Origin: Brienomyrus brachyistius
Taxonomy: Eukaryota; Chordata; Actinopteri; Osteoglossiformes; Mormyridae
Reading direction: 5' to 3'
Assembly: GCF_023856365.1 (NCBI RefSeq)
Contig: NC_064548.1
Location: 12,648,642-12,712,641, forward strand
DNA length: 64,000 bases
Position numbers and translations under genes: made by a program. Every line of letters begins with the position of its first letter. Positions within the stretch are counted from its first letter, which is position 1. The notes beneath the pieces were generated by a model. That model saw only the letters and a program-made list of their open reading frames with translations. It was not told where the DNA came from and made no database searches. Below are positions 1 through 9,949 of the stretch, piece by piece.

Positions 1-699
1 AAGACCCGGCACATTCCACAGGCAGAAGTGACATCCAGTCTATTAAGGCAGACAAGCACAAAGCAAAGATTCGCCCTGCCTGCCTGGCACTGAAGCCGGC
101 TATGGGGGGTGATTGGAGGGATCCTGGGGAAGGTGTCAGATCTGAGCTCAGATGATAACCATATTGTAATGATGCTACTGGACAATGAAGCGGCATGATT
201 GCCAAAGCTGACAGAAGAAGTTTACGTCCGAATATTACACATTCACAGGACGCTCACAACAGACACAGTCTCCAGGTCCCAGACGCCAGTCAAAAGTCGG
301 CGAGCAACGTTTGCTGCATCCACTTCTCATTCCGGGCTCAGTGCTCCAACAAACGCCCATGTGTGATGGACCAGCCGGACGGGGGGTGGGGGTGGGGGGC
401 ACGCTGGGCAAAGAGGCAGGGCCAGAGAGGAAAATGGAAAATAATTGCTCTTCAGCATTCTTATCCTGACCACACTTACGCACATAAGGAGGTAGCTTAA
501 CGTTCATTTGCGCCTGTCACCAACCGACTTGGAACACAGCGCTTAGAATATCATCTCAATCTGTACACACCATTAAAATGGGTTGGAAGGTGATGTACGC
601 CATCGTGTTTTTTTTTCTCCACGGTGGAAAATAAAACAAATAATTGGTTCCAGTTGGGTTTAATTGTTCGTGTTGGCAGCTCGTTTTGCTATGGTGCTG

Positions 700-905
700 T
701 TCATTAGTATAGGCGCCCAACACACCACGCCGTCCACTGAGCGGCCAATAAGCCGCTCTCCCTGGAACCTTCGGCAGCCAATAAGAAAGTGGGGGATTAT
801 GCAAATGAGCCTCCGACTTTCTGTAATAACGGAGTGGGATCAGTGTTTGCATGAAGATTTGGCGCTTAATTATAAGAGGGTGTATTCTGTCCATAGCTGT
901 TTAGC
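700..905 (+). promoter_or_regulatory. Promoter-like cluster: two CCAAT boxes, octamer, TATA-like word, no following gene
   Basis: Two identical CCAATAAG words lie at 745-752 and 778-785. An exact octamer ATGCAAAT is at 799-806, a second TTTGCAT at 846-852, and TATAAG at 871-876. The first CCAAT lies in the loop of a perfect 7-bp inverted repeat (GAGCGGC 739-745 and GCCGCTC 752-758). CCAAT plus octamer plus TATA is the layout of vertebrate H2A/H2B promoters, but no histone frame follows (the ATG at 934 runs only four codons to a stop) and I see no histone stem-loop. CCAATAA also resembles HOX13 sites, so a distal enhancer is the main alternative. Confidence 0.35.
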
Positions 906-1921
906 CTTCGGCATACCTGATTATTTTTCACACATGGAATATACATAACAAACCCTTACAAAACTCTCATGAATCTCCAAATTGTTGCATTCTATATCAA
1001 CGGGAGTCCCACATGTTCCGGGTAATATCGGCACACGTTCTCCGTCCACTAATAGTCAGATATTTTCAAATAAAGTAAATCACGCATATTTTGTTAATGC
1101 AAAAATGTAATGGTGCAAGTAATATCCCTTGGATGTGAAGCCACGGCTTAACAGTTCAGGAGCCGTCGAAGCAGAGAGGGAACTTTTCTCCAGCTAACTG
1201 CCGGATTGATTTATTCCCACATGTGTCACTATGTTCATTAGCTTATGCATTTTTTTGTTATTTTAAAAACTTACAGAAGAGCCCTCGGCGATGACTATGA
1301 AGAGTATTTTTTATGGTCATTTTTCAAAGGTAATGAATTTGACAGATTTCTATGGTGGAACACTGGCTGAGAAATGCCCAGAGGGGTAGATTCGCCCCTG
1401 GTGTCTGAATAAAGACGCAGCTCCTTACCGAAATCGCGGCAGTCAACTCTGCCCAATATCGCTCCAATTAGCTGGGCAGAGGATGCCCTTCCTTCCATAC
1501 CTAGCAGAACAGCCCAAGGCAGTATCTCTCTCTCCCCCTTTCCCAGAAAGGCCATCCTGTACTCCATCTTACTTTAGTCCTAGATTTCGGGGACTCAGGG
1601 AACAAGCCAGTCTGAGCGATGGCCAATGAAATATAAACTCAAGGCAGCTACTGAGAATCCACTTCTGTTGATACTAGACAGAACGCTAACTAGCCTCGCC
1701 AGCGACTGAGGTGTCCGTCAGTAAAGCTATCTCTCGACGGCTTTGAGATTCACACATTCATCAACACATTCATTACCATTAATTTATATAAATAATGTAA
1801 ACAACCTTCTTTAAAGGGTCTGAGCTTGCTGGAGGCGACTGGGGGCAAAGGACTGGGATCTCGATAATTACAACATGTAACGATTTCTAGTACCTGCAAA
1901 ACCCTCTACGTTAATGACACT

Positions 1922-1966
1922 CAGCTGGCTCCCATTGAGTCTATTGTGCTCTCAAAGAGCCAGCTG
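1922..1966. repeat. Perfect 10-bp inverted repeat carrying two CAGCTG E-boxes
   Basis: CAGCTGGCTC at 1922-1931 and its exact reverse complement GAGCCAGCTG at 1957-1966 are separated by 25 bases. Each arm contains a CAGCTG E-box, a bHLH-type site. It could be a paired binding site, a small hairpin or chance. Confidence 0.4.
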
Positions 1967-4900
1967 GACTTAGGGGACTCTCAATTAAAACAGTACAAAT
2001 TCTGTGTGGACAGCTGCGTTCCTCCAGCTACATTTGGATACAATAACATGTACCAACTTGCACTAGACCACAGTTAATATGCTACCATGTTTCTATTCTC
2101 CATGATGAAATTATTGACGTTGTAAAGCATTTTTTGAGTTCCGGAACTCGGAATACCGGCGCCAGGAAGAACAGTTGCAAAGCTGTCAATGAACAGAAAT
2201 TGGGCTTGAAGCTTCAGACAGTGTTGATGCACGTTGCCCCCGCTCGTCGAGGGAACGTGGAGAAGGACTGGATCACCAGGGACAACATCTAGGAGTCACA
2301 CTATCTCCCTAACCATCAGGACACTTAAAGTCATCAGTGTCGTTCCGAAGCTGAGCCAAAGGTAGACTTCAAGCATCTGTAGCCACGCTCAGGCGAGGCG
2401 CTGACACAAGGGACCAGTGCCACCCCACCAATTATCTCATGGCTGAACAATGCTGGTCGTACGCGTCTTCCCTTTTGTTGTGGTCCCCGATTATTTCACT
2501 TAATTTATTAGCACGCTTTGTAAATTGCCCAGGCTGTGTTTTGCCTTCCGCGGCGCGTCATCCGTGCTCCTTGCACATGCAGTCCAACCACAGCCGTAAT
2601 GAGACAGATAATTTAGGATATTTTTTATTCAATGGCTAGTTAATTGGTTGCCACTAGTGTCTCGGCAAAGGTTAAACTTATAGTTGCATGTCACCAATTA
2701 GAATTCCAGCTGGCTTTATCCATGTGGAAATATTTATGTCAAGAAGTCAATGCTTGGGTGGCTAATGACATGGCAGACTTGAACACAAGCGTCGAGGCTG
2801 TTTAACGTTTCGCTTTTTCAGCCTTCTTTTCTTTTTTTCCTCCAGGGCACATCCCCTGATTTGAACATGCATAATTTTATTAGTCAGAAAGTAGAATCGA
2901 TGTGTGTATAATCAAAACGATATTGGCAGCATTTTCATTCCCGTCTCTCTGGTGGAGAGGGTGAGTTAAAGAGATAAGAAGTAAATGCATTTACATGCTC
3001 TCAGTCAGTCTAGCAGATAACAAAGCCCCTGTTCTCAGTGTTAACACCGCAGATTAGGTCAAGCCTTTACCCCTCCGAGCTCCTCTCCTGTAAATGACGA
3101 GTTTTGATGTGAAACAAGCAACATGTCAGAGCGAGTTGAAAGATGTAGGCATTTTCTGCCGTGTCACATTGACAGGCCACCGAATATTTGGCCCATTAGG
3201 GGCTTATTAGTGAATAAATGACCAGATGGTTCAGTGATGCACAGAGATGGACAAGACTGGATGCTACTAATCAGCACTGTCTGTGCTCGGTGTCAAATCA
3301 CACGACATGGTAACCCATGGCAACCGAATAAAAGTTAACATTAGCAAGTCAATTTGAGATCTGTGCGCTGTAAACAGACTTATAACTGACCTCCCAGGGC
3401 TCCTTTGAAAACGGCTGAATGTTTCTCCCTACAAAGAGATTTTTAAATTGTTCAGATACGTGTTAGAAATCCTCCCTGCTTTACAGTAAATATAAAAGGT
3501 GAATCTGTCATCGATTCTATTTCATATGTGACACGTCCCTAGCAAAATGCAAATGTTAGGCGTGCCACATCAAGCTGATCATTTCAGTATTTTTCATTTC
3601 AGTGGATTTGTTCTGTTACTGTAACTAATACTCAAGGAGGGTGTGGATTAAAGAGATCGTTCTTACAGTCCATTAATAGAATAATGGCTAAATGTCAAAG
3701 CACAATGTTGTCTATTGATATTTTCTTCCCATGCATATTGCATCTCTTTATCTTAGGGACGTCATTAGTTTACTTGAAAACCCTCCCTGAGCTTTGCTGC
3801 CCAAGATATTAAACAGCAATGAAACTGATCTAATTGTTGCTGTCATAAGACTACTGACATAATGCATGATAATTACTATGTGTATCCCAATTAGAAAGCG
3901 TGAGAAATGTATACTGGATACAAAGGAAGCCTTCTTAAGGCTCTTGCTTTGCCGGGGTAAATGTTTGCATTGTTTCAGCCGGCCAGCTTAATGGAAAAAT
4001 AGTACGAATGAACATCTTAGCTAATCCCAGAAAACTGCGGCATGCAAACTGCAATAATACTGATCTGACAACATAACTTGTAAACTTTTTCTCCATAATT
4101 TTTCATTTTTAATTCTCGTTTGCGGTTTGAAATATCAAGGATTAATGTTTTTTTTGTTATGAGCTTTCAAACATCACCGTAGAGTCGGGACCCATTTAGT
4201 CTGACCGAATTGCAACTTTAATTGTGCCCTTCCCCCCCCCCCCCCCCCATTCAGTTGGGTTCCTTCGGTCTGCTCCCCCCTTAAGCAGCAGAGAATACGG
4301 TCACACATAAATATTATGAACATTATGTAGCTTTGAAACAGTAGGATTCCATGTTATTGCCCCCATTACACTGAATGGAGTACGTTGTTATTATTTGTCA
4401 TCATATGCTAATTACACATCATTAATGTTAGACCTTAATGGCCCTGGGAGTGGGTAATAGGCTGTAAAGCTGAGAGGCTCCTTGCAGGCGATCCGGGGGG
4501 GGGGGGGGGGGGGGTTGGATCACATGCTAATGAAGCTCAGCCCTTTTATCTTGGTAGATTAAAACGGAAGTGACCCCAGCCCTTAAAATAAGCCTTTTGA
4601 CATCTGTAATTGAAAGAGACAACAAGCTTTTGTTCCATCATGGGCAGTGGGAGGCATCAGTCTTGGCGTATGAAGCTAGCCGCCCCCCGGCTGCTATTCT
4701 CTACCAGTCCAGCCTGCCGTCACTCGGCCAGATTAAATCTCTCGCTATCTACCGCCTTCATGCTTCTAGGTGAGGCTTGGGGTCAGGGGCAGTCCTCCAT
4801 CAAGGGGATTAGCCAGGAGTCTGTGAGCATCGGCATCTCAGGACACAAACGCAGAAGAGAACAGCATCTTCTTGGGTAACAGGCCAACGAGGTAGCCGGC

Positions 4901-5341
4901 ACCCACTGTACCGCGAATACTGAAGACTTCCGCTGATGCATTGTGGGAAATCAGAAAATGTGCTGTTCCCCCCCCCCACTTTAAGGGAAGTACACACCTG
5001 GCTTTGGGGACATTTCTGTCCAGGAGAAGCCAAACTATGCAGCAAATTGGTAATAATAGTTAATTTGAATAAAACAGGAAGGAGTGAGGCGGTGCAGGTT
5101 AGTGTCGGAACAGCAGAGGGCGCGTCTGGCGTGCCAACGCCGGGCCAGTCTCCAGCCTGCCAGGAACAGGAATGTGGCAGCTGGTCCCGCCTGGCTCTGT
5201 GTCGCCCCATGCCCAAGCGTCGACCCCCAGCGCCGGGTGTCCTCCTGGTCGGTCTGCGTGCAGATGCGGCCCCCAACACCTGGTGGGAGGTGGTTGAACC
5301 TCAGAGCCCACGGGCTTGGGGTCAACGTGTCCTGAGGGCAG

Positions 5342-5344
<3 letters not shown>

Positions 5345-5380
<36 letters not shown>
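5345..5380. repeat. (GT)n microsatellite
   Basis: An uninterrupted GT run of about 17 units is followed by a short G run. It adds an artificial run of Cys-Val codons to one overlapping open frame. Confidence 0.9.
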
Positions 5381-6017
5381 GGGAGCCCTAAATGACCGGT
5401 GAACCTTCACCCTTTAACCCAGAACAGGCCCTTGAAGCAGGGGGCCTGCTAGCTGCCCCCTCCGTGCCCTGCGCTCTGGGTGTCGTGGGGCAGGTCTGCA
5501 GGCGGCAGGCCTTTGGCTGAGTTGGCGTAAACCTGCTCTTGTATGTATCCTCACCTCTCCTCCCGGAGCGGTGAACTCCGGGGGCCGCTGTCTAGAGACG
5601 AACTGAGTTGGGTTGGGGGGCCCTGGCTGCACTGCTGCTCACGGCTGTTCTGTGTTCGGATTCGCTTCCAGGATTTTCTCAGGATTAGCTTCAGACTTCC
5701 GTTTTGAGGTGGCGGTGGGGGGGGGGGGGGGGAGGGGGGATCTGTTAGGTGGTGAAGTATTTGTGTTTAGCTGTCTTTTGGGGGTGGGGGGTACAACTAC
5801 CGTCTGTGATTCATCAGGCCAGGCTTAGCGGATCAGACGGGTGGTTAGCTCGGCACGGGCTGGGTGCGGCTCTGTGTTTGGGTCCCGGTCTCGGGTTCAG
5901 CAATGGCGTGCTGGACCCACAGAAGGGATGATGAGCAAACATAAGCTGAAAATGAGTTCTGAGGACACAATGAATAAGAGCGTAATATTCATCCATTCTC
6001 CATCTGCTTATCCTGGT
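5381..6017. other. GC-rich intergenic stretch without a gene
   Basis: Higher GC than the flanks, with a long G run near 5715-5732 and several short unsupported open frames on both strands. No splice-supported coding sequence or RNA gene is seen. It ends where the 84-bp array begins. Confidence 0.5.
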
Positions 6018-6826
6018 CAGGGCGGCGGGCCCAGGAGCCCATCCCAGGGCTACACCTAGCCCATCTCAGGGCAACATCCAGCTCATCCCAGGCAGAACAA
6101 GGTAGGCTGGGCTACACCCAGCTCATCCCAGGGCTACACCTAGCCCATCTCAGGGCAACATCCAGCTCATCCCAGGCAGAACAAGGTAGGCTGGGCTACA
6201 CCCAGCTCATCCCAGGGCTACACCTAGCCCATCTCAGGGCAACATCCAGCTCATCCCAGGCAGAACAAGGTAGGCTGGGCTACACCCAGCTCATCCCAGG
6301 GCTACACCTAGCCCATCTCAGGGCAACATCCAGCTTATCCCAGGCAGTACAGGGTAGGCTGGGCTACACCCAGCTCATCCCAGGGCTACACCTAGCCCAT
6401 CCCAGGGCTACACCCAGCTCATCCCAGGCAGCACAGGGTAGGCTAGGCTACACCCAGCTCATCCCAGGGCTACACCTAGCCCATCTCAGGGCAACATCCA
6501 GCTCATCCCAGGCAGTACAGGGTAGGCTGGGCTACACCCAGCTCATCCCAGGGCTACACCTAGCCCATCCCAGGGCTACACCCAGCTCATCCCAGGCAGC
6601 ACAGGGTAGGCTGGGCTACACCCAGCTCATCCCAGGGCTACACCTAGCCCATCTCAGGGCAACATCCAGCTCATCCCAGGCAGTACAGGGTAGGCTGGGC
6701 TACACCCAGCTCATCCCAGGGCTACACCTAGCCCATCCCAGGGCTACACCCAGCTCATCCCAGGCAGCACAGGGTAGGCTGGACTACACCCAGCTCATCC
6801 CAGGGCAACACCCAGCCAATCCCAGC
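6018..6826. repeat. 84-bp tandem repeat array, about 9-10 copies
   Basis: The marker GGTAGGCT recurs at 6101, 6185, 6269, 6353, 6437, 6521, 6605, 6689 and 6773, exactly 84 bases apart. Each unit contains three related sub-blocks built on CAGCTCATCCCAGG or CTAGCCCATCYCAGG. In the right half two unit variants alternate (CATCTCAGGGCAACAT with GGCAGTAC, and CATCCCAGGGCTACAC with GGCAGCAC), giving a 168-bp higher-order period. Non-coding. Confidence 0.95.
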
Positions 6827-8297
6827 CTATGAAGGCATAACCACTTCTTGTAATTTTAATTTACTTCAGTGGCTCTGATGTTATCAAGCCCGTTTGAGCC
6901 AAATCATCTAGCTCATCATATTAGGGAAGGAAATCACATTTAGGGAGAATCTCCAAATTATGAAAAAAGTGTCCTTTGGTTAAATGATTGCTAGTTATCA
7001 CATTTACTCAGTCTTTGACACAAACATGTATGTAATAAGGGTGTTTCAGAGTGTCTATGAGAAATGTGAAAGGTCAGATGTCAGTTTTAATATGACTAGT
7101 ACGCTCCTAATGAACCACTGTTACAATATGTGTTGAATACGAATGCATTAATTTCTTAAATGTCTTTCACGTATGCCGGCGCCTCAGCCTTTTAACTGGG
7201 ATAATTTGACAGCAGCCCTCAGCCAGCTTCTGACAGCTCGGAGGAGCGGGGCTGCGCACCTGCGTCCACCCAAGCATTAAACCCCGGATCCTGAGCCCTC
7301 CTCGCAAATGAACTGTCAGATCATTACCGCGCTTGATGCAATATAATCTGTCGCAAAATTAGCATTGGCCAGTCTGCGGCTGAGATCCCCCGCCCCCCCT
7401 GCCCCCCTCCCCCCGGCCGGCCCCTGCTCCTCTCGGAGCCGAAGGTGCCGGTTTGAATATGCATTTCCGCGGCGGCCGGCCTCATCTCCATGCGTGATCC
7501 GCGGGGAGCGTCAGCACGGGAGCAGCTCTCGACATTAGCATGTCGGGAGGGAAGGGTCCTCTCGCCCAGGGCCGCACTGCAGATGCTCTGGCCCGTTCGG
7601 TCGTTACAACTGCATTTCGTCAGCTTGATGATGTCCACGTGTCAATGGAGTGCGGGGGGATTCTGCACACAAAGGAGCCGCTGGGAAAACGACTTCGCTG
7701 GCTAATCAGCTGATTATCATACTTCAAATGGGCGGCGGCTGTCCGTTCCAAAGCTATGGCAGTGGGGGGGGGATGGTTCAGCGCAAGGCTGGCCCAAATA
7801 GAGAGGGCACTGAGCTGAGTGAATTAGAGGGGTGTGTTTATTCCTAGAAGTGGAACCCCATACTAACAATCTACTGTTGGCAAATTATAACCAAGCATCA
7901 AGGGGAATATAAGTGATGCAACCCGGAACGCAGCTAACAGGGGGCTCTTGAAGGGTTCTGATGTTAAGGTAGCAGTTTTATTGCGGTTTTATCTACCTAC
8001 GTGTCATATTTTAGGACAAGGACCTAATGAAATGTGACAGTCTTGCAATCGCTAAAATGCGTTGCATTGCATGATTTGCTTATTTATTATGTATCATAGC
8101 TCGTCTCTCAAAGGATTATATGGCAAATTCCGTCGACTTGCCTATAAGCACAATAGCTTAAGTAGCTTATTAGCTGGCTTATTTATGGGAGCAGCACTGT
8201 GATCCAGACTGGGTCGTTCACATGTAAACTTTCATTAAAGTGCTAACGGAGTTCTTGTTAAGGGGGCCGATGTGTTAGTCAGTTGCATCTACCGTAG
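6827..8297. other. Gene-free unique sequence; CpG-richer block near 7170-7730
   Basis: No supportable gene. Roughly 6840-7170 is AT-rich. From about 7170 to 7730 the sequence becomes CpG-rich with homeodomain-like words and C runs, and could be a regulatory element. It ends at the 32-bp array. Confidence 0.4.
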
Positions 8298-8911
8298 GCC
8301 GCAGCCATCTCGTCACCGCGTTCAGGCCAGCCGCAGCCATCACGTCACCGCGTTCAGGCCAGCCGCAGCCATCACGTCACCGCGTTCAGGCCAGCCGCAG
8401 CCATCACGTCACCCGCGTTCAGGCCAGCCGCAGCCATCACGTCACCGCGTTCAGGCCAGCCGCAGCCATCACGTCACCGCGTTCAGGCCAGCCGCAGCCA
8501 TCACGTCACCGCGTTCAGGCCAGCCGCAGCCATCACGTCACCGCGTTCAGGCCAGCCGCAGCCATCACGTCACCGCGTTCAGGCCAGCCGCAGCCATCAC
8601 GTCACCGCGTTCAGGCCAGCCGCAGCCATCACGTCACCGCGTTCAGGCCAGCCGCAGTCATCACGTCACCGCGTTCAGGCCAGCCGCAGTCATCACGTCA
8701 CCGCGTTCAGGCCAGTCGCAGTCATCACGTCACCGCGTTCAGGCCAGCCGTAGTCATCACGTCACCGCGTTCAGGCCAGCCGCAGTCATCACGTCACCGC
8801 GTTCAGGCCAGCCGCAGCCATCACGTCACCGCGTTCAGGCCAGCCGCAGTCATCACGTCACCGCGTTCAGGCCAGCCGCAGTCATCACGTCACTGCGTTC
8901 AGGCCAGCCGC
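8298..8911. repeat. 32-bp tandem array with a bZIP-type core in each unit, 19 copies
   Basis: The unit is about 32 bases (for example CACGTC at 8341 and 8373) with the form CAGCCATCACGTCACCGCG plus TTCAGGCCAGCCG. One copy near 8408 has an extra C. Eighteen of 19 copies contain TCACGTCAC, whose complement GTGACGTGA carries the TGACGTG core used by ATF/CREB, ATF6 and XBP1 factors. Each unit also holds four or five CpGs. A 259-codon open frame crosses the array only because the unit lacks stops; the period is not a multiple of three, so a protein is unlikely. Confidence 0.95.
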
Positions 8912-9416
8912 ATTTCAGAAAGCGACCAGTTGGTGTGTATTTTTCTCTCTGTGCCTCCTTTCGTCATGATAAACTTAGGATATTTCGAGGAAGGGGCCCT
9001 CTCTTATCTCTTGGGTCTTTATGCATGACAATGGTCTTGACGGTAGAGTAGCTTAAGTTGCACGCTTTCAGATGTTGTTACCATCAAACCAGCCTAGTGC
9101 ACGTCATACCCTAGCAGGAGCATGGTGTTGTTGGGTCCCCTACATGCACACATCGGACTGGACAGCACCGAGGCCGGCAGCTATGGCCATTTCCATTGAC
9201 TTGTAAAGAGGGCATGATGCTCTACATTAATGGGAAATAAATGGGCATGCGAGTGACTCCAGACTGTGGGGGTTGCGGGGGGGATCTGTGACAGCGAATG
9301 GTTCGGTCCACCTGGGTGAAATCAGCTTCCATGGTAGGCACGGGTAATGGTACGGACCAAAACCAACCCCTTATGCCGGACTGAGAGTTTCAGCCATAAA
9401 GTACTACAGGGGAAAG
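8912..9416. other. Unique intergenic spacer
   Basis: No gene, RNA or transposon signature is recognised between the 32-bp and 23-bp arrays. Confidence 0.5.
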
Positions 9417-9605
9417 GATGCATCAGAACCAAATGAAGTCATGGATCAGAACCAAGTGAAGTCATGGTTCAGAACCAAGTGAAGTCAAGGATCAAAACCA
9501 AGTGAAGTCAAGGATCAGAACCAAGTGAAGTCATCGATTAGAACCAAGTGAAGTCAAGGATCAAAACCAAGTAAAGTCAAGGATCAGAACCAAGTGAAAT
9601 CACGG
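9417..9605. repeat. 23-bp tandem array, about 8 copies
   Basis: The unit GGATCAGAACCAAGTGAAGTCA recurs every 23 bases (GAACC at 9426, 9449 and 9472, continuing to about 9600) with a few substitutions. Non-coding. Confidence 0.9.
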
Positions 9606-9913
9606 TCATTTCATCTTTATCTTCACTTTGTTCCTATTTCTGTTCTCGTCTGGTTAAACTTTTTAGTTTTTTCTCTATGTGTATTATGTGAAGCACAATG
9701 TAGGGGTTCGGTGTGAAGGACGTCACTGGGCAGGGCTACAGCGTACAACAGTATATGTGACAGATAAAAGTTGAAAGTTGAAAGGACATACATGTGCATG
9801 TATTAAACGTCTTCATGAACCATAAAATGAGAAAAGAATTAACAGAAAAGCTTATCATGGCAACAAACTCATGTATTCTAAATATATGCAACAGGTACAC
9901 TATGTGTGTGTAT

Positions 9914-9949
<36 letters not shown>

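Larger units (their letters stand above)
1..5340. other. Gene-free desert, segment 1 (presumed 5' HoxD regulatory landscape)
   Basis: No open frame here has splice-site support, a recognisable domain or a plausible length, so I see no gene. The sequence is AT-rich and mostly unique. Stretches dense in TAAT, ATTA and CAATAA-type words (about 700-960, 2640-2960, 3160-3900 and 4320-4470) look like conserved noncoding DNA, but conservation cannot be tested here. Homopolymers occur at about 4232-4249 (C) and 4495-4514 (G). The HoxD assignment comes only from the atp5mc3-atf2 pair at the right of the window. Confidence 0.5.

Noticed and set aside
4809..5410. Overlapping 90-156 codon frames on both strands near the (GT)n run
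   Set aside because: GC-rich sequence with few stops. Frames overlap on both strands, and one includes the microsatellite as Cys-Val repeats.
8272..9051. 259-codon open frame across the 32-bp array
   Set aside because: The unit has no stop in any + frame and is not a multiple of three, so the frame is a by-product of the repeat. No domain or splice support.
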